Positions 11,119-22,730 of a stretch of 64,000 nt of DNA are shown here, in pieces. The DNA is taken from positions 3,179,779 through 3,243,778 of the forward strand of contig NW_006495906.1 in the NCBI RefSeq assembly GCF_000471905.2, written 5' to 3'. This DNA comes from Amborella trichopoda (Eukaryota > Streptophyta > Magnoliopsida > Amborellales > Amborellaceae). The notes beneath the pieces were generated by a model. It had not been told where the DNA came from. It searched no databases and was given only the letters and a program-made list of their open reading frames with translations. A program made the translations under genes and the position numbers. Every line of letters begins with the position of its first letter. The first letter of the stretch is position 1.

Positions 11119-13390
11119 CTTTGTGCCCTTTAATCGGTTTGCTCTTCTTTGATCAGTATCTTCGTTTACTTCTGCAATAATTTCTATGGCTTCTGGGTTG
11201 TTCAACCCGTTCGTACGAGTTGGGGATTTCCTTATCCCTGCACTCGTGACTGTCTTAGGGAAGCAAACTGCTCAAGCTTCCTTCCCTACACGCCTCCTAA
11301 GTTAAGACTCACAGTCCGACTCCCAGGTTCTTTCCTGGGTGAGTGTGAGAGGGGACTTAAACATCCCTGACTCCCTGCTTCCTCGCCTTGGTGGACTCTC
11401 CAGCAAGGCCCCTTGCATCAGTGGCACATCTTCCATTGCACATAGCATGCACTCTGATACGGGCAAGTCTCTCTCTAGTCATATAACCGAGGTAAGCCGG
11501 AAGGCTGCCCTTAGGTAAGAAAGCTGCCATCACTTTTGAGGGTTGCCACAAGGTAGCCCCCAAACTACTTTACCACCCCAAACCTCTATACCTAGAGGCT
11601 TGGCACACCAAGACGGAGACCTTACGGTTTCCACCTGTCGCACACACCCAAGGGCTCGTGGTCCACCCACTCGAGCCACACCTAGGGGCAACCTTCACGT
11701 TGCCTTGAGCTCGCATCTAGGGCTTGGCCTTCTCGAGCTGAACCCTGCATGCGTCATGCATTTTCTTTCCACAGCTCAGGGCAGTGCTAGCTCTATGCTA
11801 GCTCGAGCACAGGAGAGTCGACCACTCTGTCCTCCCTCCCAGCACACACAGCTCCATCATGTGAGAGATGAGCTTCTGTCTCATCCCTCACAGACACAAG
11901 CTCATGGGTTCCGACCTCCCAAGGTCGAACCAATTGACCAACCTCGGGTCGACCCCCAAGTCACCCGGACGGCTAACTTTAAAGGTGCACACACACTGCC
12001 CTTGCAGGTACCTCCCCAACCCAGACTCAAGTGGATTCATGGACTAGCTCCTTCCTCTATCGCTCCTCCGATGCTAGGCACGCACCTCAAGCCCTCTTAC
12101 TCAAAGGTCTTCCCTAAGAGTATCATCTTGAGCCAGGCTCAAGTTAGCCGTGCACCCGGGCCTCACATAGAAATTCAGGGCAATAGCCTGATGTCAGATA
12201 GAGGCCTCTAGCCTCCTAAGCAGAAACTCAGGCTTCCTTCTATCCTTGGACCCCACTCCCTGCTCCAACTCATAGACACGGCCCTTGCATGTTCAAAGAA
12301 GGAGGGGTAGTCCTGGTCTCAGGCTCGGTTCTGGAATGACGTCTACAACGGTCTCAGGATAGGCAGAAGAAGGGCTTGCATATTTTGACTAAAGAAGCCT
12401 CCAAGGCAGTTGAAGTCACCACCCTTGGTGACATCCTGCCCCATAATCCATTTTTCCCTCTCCAAACTCCAGAACCCGAGAAAATTCAAGAGTATTGTTA
12501 GGTGATCACTGCACAGAAGCCACGGTCCTAAGACCGTCGAGAACCAGTTCTCACAAGATCGGCATACAAGGCTCGAGTCCAGTCAGGGCAAGCTGAGCCC
12601 CTGCAGACTGACTTGGCACGCCCGACTTGTCAACCTCGACAGTTCATTGCTCCACCTGGCTCTGACCTTCTAGAAGATACGGTCAGTGTCAGAGTGATCA
12701 ATGATCTAGATTACGCCTAAGAAGAAAAGATGAGCAGGTTCGAGGTAATGGTACAATCCATCCTCGAGAAGATGGAACGCTTAGAAGCCTCTAGGTCCCC
12801 TTCTTCTCACCATGAGATCGATTCCCTGATAGGTGAGGATACAGTTCCCAGGTAAAGTCCCCCACCGGCCTCCCATGACAACTTTTCCTCTCGTGGGGTC
12901 TCTCAAACCGACATAGATGCCACGGTGGCTCATAGCCTCAAGGACAAGGTCCCAGGCATGCAAGAGGCCTTGCTCTACCAGAAGTCGTACCCTTCATACA
13001 TTGACTAGGTGACGTTTCCCCCAAACTACCAAAAGGGGAAGCTCCCCCTTTTCAATGGTACTACTTCTCCTCACCAGCATGCTGCCTACTTCTAAGCAGC
13101 TTGTAGGGATACCGCAACTATTGGACGATTTCTCCACATCAGTTCGTCGAGACTCTTGAAGGGCCAGCCTTCCAATGGTATGCTCAGCTGGCCCCAAACT
13201 AGGTGCACACGTGACAAGAAATGCAGCAGCTATTTTACCAACGCTTCTACGAAGTCCCAAGGAACATGGAAACCATCGAGTTCCTCACATTGACTCAGGA
13301 CCCTGGTGAGCCGGTTGACAAATTCATCACCCGATGGAGGGAGCTGACAACCTTTCATGCCACTCCAAATCGAGGAGTGATGAATTTGTC
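11119..13390 (+). pseudogene. T3 leader and gag
   Basis: After the leader (11119-11540), the plus strand encodes the proline- and basic-rich gag N-terminus (11543-12211, with GPPTRATPRGNLHVALSS). The same words occur at 34600-34930 in T2. The gag core follows at 12720-13385, with VAHSLKDKVPGMQEA-type wording near 12930, then a copy of the ETLDGPAFQWYA block near 13150 and FYEVPRNMETIEFLTLTQD near 13245. No CCHC knuckle, protease or RT follows, and the next sequence is the antisense ORF region. It is a fossil with several breaks. The long open stretch at 11543-12211 is simply a less damaged piece of gag, not a host gene. Confidence 0.82.
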
Positions 13391-14440
13391 CCCCTGAAGG
13401 AGGGCAAACATTCTAACCAATGGGGGGTATTCTCTGCATACTAGCTGAGGTGAAAACGGGTCTCTTTCGACCTCACGGGCCATAGCAAGTAAGCCTTCCA
13501 TATCGTTGATGTTCCGCTCAAGAATTGCCATGTCATCTTCATTTTCAGAGCATGCGATTTCTTTGGATATTGAAGGGACTTCTGAAGGCAAGCTCTCAAA
13601 ATCCGAGTGAACAATGTCGCATGAGAAAGTTGATTTCAAGGTTACCCAGGTGCGCCGCAGCGACATGTGCAACAGTCAAAGGCCCAGGGAAGAATCTAAG
13701 TAAAGGCTTGACAGAAGGATATTTCTGAATAGAAGCGGATTCTTCTAAATCCATAACTTACCTAACATATCAGGCCACTTCAGTCACCTTCTTTTTGAAC
13801 AAGTCTGCACAAGGGATGTTGAAATCTATGAGGTTGTCCATCAGCCTCTTCATTAAAAGTGGGAACGCAATCACCTCGAAGAAAGAAGCTTGGATGAAAA
13901 GTCCATAAGCAGCTCTGAGAAGGTCACGCCCATTGTCCTTGGAGACATTACGATCATTGAGCCTAGTAATCTGTACAGAGAAAGACATCTTGGCCTCTGA
14001 TATGACAAAGCCACCGTGAGTGCACCAAATGAGAGGATGAACAACTTGCCTCGAGAAAGATGTGACTACAAAAGCTGCGCCTATGATAAGTTCTCCTCGA
14101 GCAGGAAACATAAGTCCCTCTCTCAAGGTTGCAAGAGAAATCGCCCTGTTATCCATTACTATCAAGTTGCAAAATGGCATCGGCTCATCCTTGCCCCTAG
14201 AAACAACTGGTTGAGATGACGGATGTGGTTCGTTCCGAATAAGAGTAGGCTCTTCGTCCTTGATGACGATAAGGCCCTTTTTCAAGGAAACCTGCATTCT
14301 GGAAACATTCAAAGCCTTGGCCGACTATTGGAAAGACATCTGACTGAGAGGAAAACAAAAAAATTAGCGGGTAAGACTTTTGCCATCTGCCCGCTAGGAT
14401 GTTATCGCAATGTGTAGAAGGTAGTGTTGTCATCGTCTAG
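13355..14440 (-). pseudogene. T3 antisense extra ORF (unrecognised protein)
   Basis: The minus strand, opposite to T3's own direction, encodes a protein-like region with about 180 residues open at 13770-14312. It contains IVMDNRAISLATLREG, HPLIWCTHGGFVIS, GRDLLRAAYGLF and KRLMDNLIDFNIPCADLFKKKVTEV. T4 encodes the same words at 47340-47760 (IIMGNKAIPLATLR, HPLVWRIWGGFVV, RHDLLRATYQLF, KRLIDNLLDFEVPCVDLLKTKVTEM), so the reading frame has been preserved between copies. I do not recognise the family. It sits just downstream of an antisense TATA-type leader. Extra ORFs, often antisense and located 3' of pol, are known in Tat elements. The region is broken. Confidence 0.7.
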
Positions 14441-15200
14441 CAACCACAATCGCCATCCCACAACCACGGGACTATCAAAAACGCCTGCGCTCCAGCTGTT
14501 TGCATGTGTCACACATGCGAGTACCACGTCCCTTGAAAACATGGCACTCCGCCTGGCAATGGTGACGTGGCCTGTCACCACTCGTGCGGAGGGTGACCAC
14601 TCACCGTCCCATGACCCTTTTCTGGGAGCTCACTCCTGCTCGTCGGGAAAACCTTCTATTACTAACTGAAATTAACAGAAAACCACCGGAATCTCCATAA
14701 AACTTCCTTATGGCCCTGTGAGTCTCCCTTCTCCCTGTTTTTGTGCTACAACAGTTCAACACAAACTCACCAAAATTCCACTGAGTACTCGGTGAGCCCA
14801 CTATTATTGTTCCTCCTTCTTTCCCACTGATAGCCAGAGGACTGTCAGACTCCCCCAACCTCTTTGCAACCTCCCCTTCAGCCACGGGACTGTTGAAGAA
14901 GCATTCGAACTCCGGCAGAGCACCTCTGTCAATCTTTCTATGACCCCGAGAAACCTTGTTACTTACTCAGAAAGCCTTGGCACTCTCCGAAAAATATTCG
15001 CAAGCACCTTACTAAGCTCCATGACCTGCTAAAGTTTGTCGAAAAAGCTCTTGAAAGCCTGTCTGTTGTAGGCTTTGGTCGAAAACTCTCGCTGGAAGTC
15101 TCTTGCTAAAGAGCTCACGCTCTCCCTCTCTCTCGCTCTAAAACTGTTTTACTCTTCAATAAAACAACAAAATTTGGTGTCCCCCCTTTTTATACTCAAC
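14440..15200 (-). promoter_or_regulatory. T3 antisense promoter and leader
   Basis: On the minus strand GAGTATAAAAAGGGGGG (TATA word at 15187-15194) precedes about 750 bp of non-coding leader that runs into the antisense ORF at about 14430. T4 has the same arrangement at 48757-48763 (GGGTATAAAAGGGGG), and T2, in opposite orientation, has TCTATATAATGAGG at 24568. The leaders share words such as GTAGAGAAAG...GGTTAGGAA. Promoter activity is an inference from position and TATA form. Confidence 0.6.
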
Positions 15201-15299
15201 AATATCGTAAACTGCCCTTAACAAATATGAAAAGACACTGCAGTCCTAATCTTTAGATGGCAATAAGACCAGGTCGAGGCGTGTCAAGTCCGAGACCCA

Positions 15300-15520
15300 A
15301 AAAGGCTATCACCACGCGACTTCGTTTGAGGCCATCGCTGCATGCCTTCGTCAGAGGCCATCGTCGGACGCCTTCATCAGAAGCTATCACCGCACGCCTT
15401 TGTCAAGGGCTATCGTCACACATCTTCATCAAGGGCCATCACCGCACGCCTTCTCCCAAAGGCTATCATCGCGCTCTTCGTCAAGGATCTAACGTCGTGT
15501 GCCTCAACAAGTGGCTAACC
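15300..15520. repeat. 26-bp tandem repeat (T3 3' block)
   Basis: Degenerate units of the type TATCACCGCACGCCTTCGTCAAGGGC start at 15307, 15333, 15359, 15385 and 15411, exactly 26 bp apart, and continue with slight drift to about 15500. The same 26-bp repeat occurs at 48876-49030 in T4. Confidence 0.85.
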
Positions 15521-15719
15521 CCATGCACGCAGCATCTAAGCCCAATGCCGCGTTCACCATCCAATACATATTGCCACGATCATGCCACGACAGTCTCATC
15601 TGGACCATTGTCCTGCCTCCTCAAGAAGTTCATTCCCTACATCACAGTCTCACTCCTCAGGGAGTCCAGTCTCTGGTGATGGTTCGATTCCCCATGGAGT
15701 CACATTCCTTCACCACACA

Positions 15720-17010
15720 ACGGTCTGCACTACATGACCTTAAACTGCACAGCCATGGTCTGCGCTGCATGACCTTAAACTGCACAGCCATGGTCCATGC
15801 TGCATGACCTTAAATTGCACAGTCATGGTCCGCACTGCATGACCTTAAACTGTAAAGTCCTGGTGCGCACTGCATGACCTTAAGCTGCACAGCTTTGGTC
15901 CACACTACATGACCTTAAACTGCAGCACCATGTTCCGCGCTGCATGATCTTAAACTGCACAGCCATAGTCCGCACTGCATGACCTTAAACTACATAGCCA
16001 TGGTCCATGCTGCATGACCTTAAATTGCACAGCCATGGGCCGTGCTGCATGACCTTAAACTGCATAGCCATGGTCCACACTGCATGACCTTATACTGCAC
16101 AGCATGGTCCGAACTGCATGACCTTAAACTGTGCAAGCCTAGGTCCAAATTATATGACCCTAAACTGTAGCAGAGGTCTAGTTGCACTACCTTAAATTGC
16201 ATGGTCCTAGCTGCATGAATTTGAAACTGCGCAGCCATGGTCCGAGCTACAAGACCTTAAAATTGTAGTGCACAACGCGACAAATAGTCCATGCGCATCT
16301 ACTTAACTTTGAGAGGGACCACCTCTTCGCCAAGTGTATTTCATCCACACCCCCAGTACGGTTAGGTGTATGACAAGAAAAGAGAGCGGTCGCACCTAAC
16401 CCTTTAATCCATAGTGGATCTGCTTCACACAAACACCCCAGCATGAGTAACACCATATTGTGACTTACCATCCCCAGTGAGTTGGGGCCATGCTTATTCT
16501 TTCAACCCCCAGTAGCGTTACACCTGTGGAGTTACGTAAAGCTTCATCCTTAGCCCCAGGGAGCTACACTTACCCCCTTAATTCCCTGATGACTCTGCTT
16601 CCGCTTCCCACTCCTCGTAAGGCCACCATCTTCATCTAAAAAGCCCCTGCCTGTGTATAGCCTTAGATATTTTTATCCCCAAGGAGTCATATCACTCTCC
16701 ACAAACCTATCCCCCTTGGAACTTCACTTATTTAGCGACCCACACAATGGTCCGTACTGCATGACTTTAAACTGCATAGCCATGGTCCTAGTTGCATGAA
16801 TTTAAATTGCATAACCACGGTCCAAACTATATGACCGTAAACTATAACAGATATCTAGTTGTACGACCTTAAACTGCATTGTCCTAGTTGCATGACTTTA
16901 AAATGCATAGCCACGTCCATGCTATATGACCTTAAAAAATAGTGGACGTCCTAGGCGCCTGATGTTAAACTGCTTCGCACATGTCCAGGAGGCATGACCT
17001 TAAAGATGCC
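15720..17010. repeat. 35-bp tandem repeat in two blocks (T3 3' block)
   Basis: Units of the form CATGACCTTAAACTGCACAG followed by CCATGGTCCGCGCTG begin at 15733, 15768, 15803, 15838 and 15873, exactly 35 bp apart, and continue to about 16260. A second, more degenerate block lies at about 16741-17010. Between the blocks (16290-16740) a looser motif, CCCCAGTGAGT, recurs every 50-60 bp. T4 carries the same repeat at 49240-50000 and 50460-50730; T2 carries it inverted at about 22730-23750, in agreement with T2's opposite orientation. Confidence 0.9.
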
Positions 17011-17014
17011 CCCA

Positions 17015-17400
17015 CATACCCGCACACCCCTTTTACGTGGATCTTCATGCACATCTTCCCTAACCGACCCATTCGTGTGTGCACACCGCCTTCATTGCCT
17101 CCCCAGTGAGTCCACATACACGCACACGCCTTTACATGCATCTTCACACACATCTTCCCTAACCGACCCATTTGTGTGCGTACACCACCTTCATTGCCTC
17201 CTCAGTGAGTCCACATATATTCACATGCCCTTTACATGCATCTTCATGCACGTCTTCCCTAACCGACATGTTGTGTGTGTGCACCACTTTCATTACCTCC
17301 CCAGTGAGTCCATTTATATCACCATCATTCACCATTCCCCAGTGAGTCCATTTATATCACCATCATTCACCATTCCCCAGTGAGTCTTACCCATGCTAAC
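17015..17400. repeat. About 100-bp tandem repeat and short CCCCAGTGAGTC repeats (T3 3' block)
   Basis: The phrase CATCTTCCCTAACCGACCCA with flanking CATTGCCTCCCCAGTGAGTCCACAT occurs at about 17052, 17151 and 17251, a period of about 100 bp. It is followed by two to three copies of a roughly 40-bp unit with CCCCAGTGAGTCCATTTATA at 17290-17390. A related, shorter version is at 50740-50940 in T4. The stretch 17400-17720 has no gene or clear repeat that I can see. Confidence 0.85.
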
Positions 17401-17724
17401 AAAATGGCGAACCAATCCACAATCCATATTCGCCATCAACTATTGGGTCACCACTTTTCACCGACCATTCATACATCATCCGTACTTCATAGGAAACCTT
17501 GTGCCATCTCCCCAAAGTGAGTCGTAACCATCACCATACTCACTCCATGGCCTCTACACACCACCATTCATCACCACTACGGTCCAGCTGTATGACCCAA
17601 AACTATAGTACACGTCTTAGCCGCATGACGAAGAATAACCCTTAGCCGACACTCAATTTCCAAATAGTCACAATCTTGGCTAATGAGGTCTACCTAAAAT
17701 CCTTAAAAGCCAGCATTCAATCAC

Positions 17725-17900
17725 AACACCAAATGGCTCATCCAAGAGTGAGAGCCGCAGAAGATCTCCCAACATCAACAACACAAAATGGCTCGTCTAG
17801 GAGTGAGAGCCATAGAAGATCTCCCACACACCAACAACACTAAATGGCTCATCCGAGTGTGAGAGCCACAGAAGATCTCCCACACTTCAACTCAAAAATG
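17725..17900. repeat. 55-bp tandem repeat (T3 3' block)
   Basis: AATGGCTC(A/G)TC...GTGAGAGCC...AGAAGATCTCCCA occurs at 17732, 17787 and 17842, a 55-bp period. T4 has about five copies of the same unit at 51645-51900. From here to the 3' LTR (17900-18321) the sequence is shared with T4 51950-52446 but shows no gene. Confidence 0.88.
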
Positions 17901-18304
17901 CTAAGGACCATCACGAAGGCAAGAAATTGATGAAGCTGGGGCCTAACCAACTAGAGACTTCAGGGTTATTCTTCGTCATGAGATCACCTCGTCTAAAACC
18001 TTCTTTAGCCCAATTGCCCAGAGCTTCGAGACATGCCCCCGACTGGACTAGGCAGAATGGGGCCCACGAGGCCACCTCACCACAAAGATACCCTGATCAT
18101 GAAAGGAAAACCTGGTATAGCAGCGAACAATACCAATCAAAGGTTCATAACATTCGGTCTCCAAATAGGCTTGATTCTGACCAATGAGGTCCCTACAAAA
18201 TCCTCAAGCTGTCAGAATCGCAAGAGTCCCTCGAGGGTGAGGACTTCGACAGGATCCCTCAAATTTCCCAAATGATTGCACTTCTTGATTCTCTCGAAGC
18301 ACAA

Positions 18305-18321
18305 CATTTGATGGGGCATGC
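18305..18321 (+). other. T3 sequence just before the 3' LTR (polypurine-tract position)
   Basis: GATGGGGCATGC abuts the TGTT start of the 3' LTR. T4 has GGCGGGGCATGT and T2 (minus) has GACGGGGTAAGC at the same place. The polypurine tract that primes plus-strand synthesis must lie here. Only a short G run is purine-rich, so the exact tract is uncertain. Confidence 0.5.
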
Positions 18322-18726
18322 TGTTGGAAGATACTTTTCATCATCATTGGGCCTCCGCTCAATAAAAGCCTAGCAAATAGTGAAAATCCCGACAGTCTCA
18401 AAATAGCCCCAGACCTGGTAAAGATCTTCATGAAGACTCTCAAAAGTCTCTTGCCAATTTTTGTCGTAGTCCAACATGTTTAAGGAAGTGCAGGCTGTGA
18501 AACAGTTCTGACATAATCAATCTCTAGCACCTTGAAACGGACCCTATAACTAGAGCTACATTTTTGGTGTCTCAATTTGCTGTGAGACTACCGCCATTAG
18601 ATCCAGGGGTCAAATTTCAGCTTAAACAGACATCTCAAGAAAATGTTATAGGCGAAAGAGTGAAATAGGAGGAGTCGCATGTTATTCACATGCGGCCACC
18701 TGCAACTCAACACCATTAAAGGGACA
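18322..18726 (+). repeat. T3 3' LTR, first part (continues at 38283)
   Basis: It starts TGTTGGAAGATACTTTTCATC like the other plus-strand LTRs and breaks off at CATTAAAGGGACA, where T2 begins. In the T3 5' LTR (10835-10850) the same place reads AAAGGGACAGTCACAACTAG without interruption. The continuation ATCACGACTAG is found at 38283, immediately after T2. Confidence 0.9.
18722..18726. repeat. Target-site duplication of T2, left copy (GGACA)
   Basis: GGACA precedes the T2 3' LTR and is repeated at 38278-38282, just outside the T2 5' LTR. The un-inserted sequence is preserved in the T3 5' LTR as AAAGGGACAGTCAC, so the duplication is independently confirmed. Confidence 0.92.
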
Positions 18727-21635
18727 TGGTTAGGTGCCTCGATCTCGCCCTCAAGATCTAGATGATCGGGAGGCACACGTCTCAGGTTTTAAGGGAAGAT
18801 CCTGGATTTTTTTGAGATCACTCTCTCGGGAATCTCGTTCGAGAACGGGGGCAGGTGTTACCAACCAGTGAGAGAGGAATTTTAAGGTAGGCTCGAGACT
18901 TACTCGGGTCGGCTCATATGGGTGCCCTCTTAGATCATGAAGAAAGCCCCCCACTAATAAAACTGGTTCGAAATTTCTTCCCTTGGCTTGAATTCTTCTT
19001 GTTTTCTGTAATCACACACATATATGACAAAGGTCGTAAGACAGGTGGTTCAGACCTCACCCTTTTTTTCTTTGATAAACGTACACAAGCATGCACAATA
19101 AAAAAATATAAGAAGATAAGAAAGATGGGGGGAGAGAAGAGTTTGACTGAGCAAGAGGATCAAGCTGGTGAGTAATTGGCCTGAGGTGGTAGAAAAATAG
19201 GCTCGGTACTAAGACCGACTCACAGGATCACTACTAGACGTAATTATCAATACCAACTAGCTAAGCACGATGGCTAGTCTATCGTGGCAATAACGCGGGC
19301 CAAGTAATCTTGGCATAAAAACATTACGGCTAGACAACAGGATTAACATGAGAGGCTAATCTCACTCCCGCTTAGTCGAACGAAAGAGTAACAGAGTGAT
19401 GGTTATGAGGAAAGAATGAAGTAAGAGAATAAGGGAACAGTCATAAGGATGGAAAAGAAAAAAAGAGAAAAGATGAGAAGATAAAAGAGAGAGAGGGAAG
19501 GAAGATGTAGTCGGCACTAGGCATTGTCGAATGTGTTAGTAGAATAGGGAGAGAATGTAGTCGGCTCTAGGCTTCACCGACTGTATCAGATGAAGAGAAA
19601 GAGAGGAAAGAGTTGGTGCTAGGATTCATCGACTGTGTTAGATGAGAAGAGAGGAAGAGAACCGACCGGCACTAGGCTTGTGCCGGTTGAGATGGGAGAG
19701 AAGCAAGGGAGATAGATCGAGCCGGTGCTAGGCTTCTCTAACTTCAACAAAGGAGAGAGAGAGAAATCCAATCGACGCTAGACTTCACCAATTGTGACAG
19801 AAGAGAGGAGAGGAAAATTCAACTAGTGCTAGGCTTCATTGACTGTTAGAGAAAAGAGGAAAGTGAAATCCAACCGGCACTAGGCTTCACCGGCTATGAC
19901 AGAAGAGAAGAGAGAGAAATTCACCTGGCATTGGGATGAAGGAAGAGGAGACAGAACCCACCCGATGCTGGGAATGAAAGAGAGGAGAGAGAGAGGATAA
20001 CCACCCAGTGCTAGGCTTGAGCCAGTTGTGATAGGAGAGAAAGAGATAGAGATGAGAAGAAGAGAAAGAAAGATATAGATATTAGAAGAAGAGAGAGAAA
20101 GAGATAGAGATGAGAAGAAAAGAGAAAGAGGGGAGGAGAAAGAAAGAGGGCAGGAGAGAAAGAGGGGAGAAGAGAGAAAGAGGGAGGAGATATAGAGTTA
20201 TCCGCTCAAAGGGTACCAGCCCTTTTCTTCTCTCTCCTCTCTCTCTCTCTCTCCAAGATGTACTCATAGGCTCAAGCAAGAATGGAAATTTCTATTGAAT
20301 GATCAAAAAATGAACCGAGCATTCTCTCCTTTTTTTTTTACAATTTAGCTTTGCATGTTTATATAGAATTGGTGATAATTACAATTTAATTGAATTTAAA
20401 GAAATTCTAAAAATTGGTGCAAAAGGAATGTTTTTCCCTTGCTTAACAATGTGTGAATTTCAAAACAGTCCCTATTGCTGCCTGAGAACTTACGTGATCT
20501 TCCATGGCTGATTCGAGATTGTTTTGATGGCCAATTGATCGAAATATTATTATTTTCTTGTTGGACTCGGCATGGCAATCGTTTTGATACCAACTTCGAG
20601 CCATGAATCATGTTTTTTAACCATGATCATGAGACTTGAATCTTGGATGAATCTTGAGAACTTTGGATCAATTGTGTGCTCGTTCTTTGATGTTTCTCTA
20701 TGATTTCTTCACTGGATCACACTGAGCATGCCGTCACGATCACGCTGCAACAAGCGTAGCTCGATTTTGTGTCCGGATGAAGATTTTGTCGTCTTGAGTT
20801 TTTGGCCAGAATCTTAGCATCCTGAGGCTGAAATTTGAAGCAGATTTGACAGCTTTGTGTGGAAATCCAACCGTTCATCGTACGTGAGGTTCAGACGCGA
20901 GATAGCCTCGGACCTTACACACATAATGTAATTGGTTTCATGCTGATCAGGTATGCGAGAGTTGCGATCTAGCTGCTCGAACGAGGCGTGCTATTGTTCA
21001 ATTTTCTTCAAATTCTTTCAGGATTAGTGACTTTCATTAAGTTTTTCTCTTTGCTTGGGCGTCGTTACGGTCATAACACATATCGAATTGCTCGTCTGGA
21101 TGAGATGAACACGCTCACCAAATTTAAGAGCGATCCGACTTGGAACGAGTGAGTTATAGGCCCTAAAAGTAACTATCTGTGATTGAAAAAACAACCACTT
21201 TTAATGTTGTTTCGATGGAGTGAGGCCACACGGGAATAGTGTGCGGCGTACCCCTTTTCATTATTTTACTCATAACTTTGTCCTAGAGTGCCCGATTAAG
21301 CCGAAACTTGACCCATAAAGGTTTTCAACCATGCCAAATCTAATGGCAGTGTTCCCATAGCTATTTGATGCACTAAAAGTATGGATATAGTTACAGGGTC
21401 TATCTCAGAGTGTAGGAGACTGATTTTGCTGAAATTATTTCTTTGTGTTCGCTACCTTAGACATGTCTGATCGTAATGAAATTTAGAAGGTGGTATTTTG
21501 AAGTACTGATGAAGATCTTGACCAATTTGGGGGCTATTCTAAGACTATCAAGAATTTCTATTTTGTAAGCTTTATTGACCTGCTTCCTAGTTATTCCTAA
21601 TCAGGGATTAGGGTGCCGAAAAATGCGTTCAAACA
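18727..21635 (-). repeat. T2 3' LTR (2.9 kb)
   Basis: In T2's direction it starts TGTTTGAACGCATT at 21635 and ends GGCACCTAACCA at 18727, the canonical TG...CA. Its TATA region is at about 20358-20366 (reverse complement of GTTTATATAGAATT). Toward the LTR end follow a purine/pyrimidine tract (20040-20240 on the plus strand, about 28-bp GAGAGAAAGAGATAGAGATG units) and a 50-60-bp degenerate repeat with the word CGGTGCTAGGCTTC (19500-20040). The sister LTR is 35216-38277. Confidence 0.9.
19500..20240. repeat. GGCGCTAGGC minisatellite and GA-rich tract in the T2 3' LTR
   Basis: Between 19511 and about 20040 the words GTCGGCACTAGG, GTCGGCTCTAGG, TTGGTGCTAGG, ACCGGCACTAGG, GCCGGTGCTAGG and similar recur every 50-60 bp, each followed by a CACCGACTGT-like word and a GAGAGA stretch. 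The adjoining 20040-20240 is almost pure purine on the plus strand. The same pair of repeats is at 35990-36790 (T2 5' LTR), 44250-44620 (T5) and, inverted, at 42690-43450 and 46000-46270 (T4 5' LTR). Confidence 0.85.
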
Positions 21636-22730
21636 GCTTACCCCGTCGAATGTTGTGCTTCAAGAGAAGCGAGAAGGAAAATATTTCAAAAAGTTTCCTT
21701 CGGCTTTTACTTTTTTCCTTTCTAGCCACAGAACCACATGAACGCCGAAGAGATTCACGTAATGTTGTAACTAGGCTGCTCTGACGTAGGGATGCATTGT
21801 TCACAGATCCCTCCATGGAGACTTTAGGGGGAGAAGAAACTTTTTTTACAGATCTTATTGAAGTCCTCACCCTTGTGCCGACTGTTTGTGATTTTGAATC
21901 TGAGGATTTTTTACGGACCTCGTCCGTCAGAATCAAACCCGTCTGGCAATTGAATGCCATGTTGAAGGGCATTGTTCCCATTTGGTCTGGGTTCATTGAT
22001 TTTCTTTGGTAGGCACTTTTTCCTGCTACACCAGGTTTGATTTTGAAGTTCAGTGTATCACTTTGCGTCTCATCTACCGGGTCTAGTCGGGAGCAGTTTT
22101 GTTAGCCAGTCCCGAAGGTCTAGGCCTGTGGGCTAGGCGAGCTGAAGTCTCCTGCAGGTTCTCCCTTGCTTTGTCAGTTTCTTCCCTTTGTAGTGTTTAT
22201 TTCTAGAGTATATTTGTTGACCTCGTGGGAATAATGTTCTTCCTCATGAGACCTGTCTTGCTGTCTTGGGGAGTCTTCTATCTTTCAAGTCCTTTTGCAA
22301 CTAGACTCAGACTATTGTAATCTTTTCTTTGAAGCTCATAATTTTTTGGATTCTTGGTTTTATGTTACCAGGGATTTTCTTCTTTTGACTGAGGGTTGAA
22401 GTGGCTTGTTGAGACGAGTGCTGCATCAACTTATTTTATTAGTCCAAACGTCCTTTGTGGATTCTCGCTTGAGCTTGGGAAGCGACCGTAGAGATTGTTT
22501 TCACCAAATTCTTTTTATTTGGGGCTCTTTTACCCATGACCTTTCAGCCATGTCCACCCTTTTTATCCATTTTTACTCATGATGCCCATTCGGGGTTTCA
22601 CCCTGCCCAGTTTTTATTTCACGGAACTCTTTTACTCATGGTTTTGTGACCATGCCGGTCCATCATTTTTACACATGGAGTTCCCTGGTTAAGGTATACT
22701 CCATGCCTGTTATTTCATCATTTTTTGTGA
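21636..22730 (-). other. T2 3' untranslated block next to the 3' LTR
   Basis: Its first part, 21636-22020, is the inverted counterpart of T3 17930-18321: the TTGTGCTTC word at 21652 and GGTTTGATTCTGACG at 21920-21940 match T3's GAAGCACAA and GGCTTGATTCTGACC. From 22020 to 22730 I see no gene. A few TTTTACTCATGG words recur at 22540-22690 and mirror T4 51290-51430. Confidence 0.7.

Noticed and set aside
11543-12211. 222-residue plus-strand open frame as a host gene
   Set aside because: It matches gag N-terminal wording of T1 and T2 (GPPTRATPRG...), lies in the right place after the T3 primer site, and is best read as a fossil gag piece.
15720-16260. CRISPR-like array (35-bp step)
   Set aside because: Units are contiguous and degenerate with no unique spacers, in a plant retroelement; it is a minisatellite.
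17730-17900. Possible dispersed host satellite (55-bp units)
   Set aside because: The same unit sits in the same position in T4, so it belongs to the element.
20082-20298. Charged Arg/Glu/Lys open frames as coiled-coil proteins
   Set aside because: They arise from GAGAGA-type LTR tracts on either strand, and the same occurs at 36499-36881.
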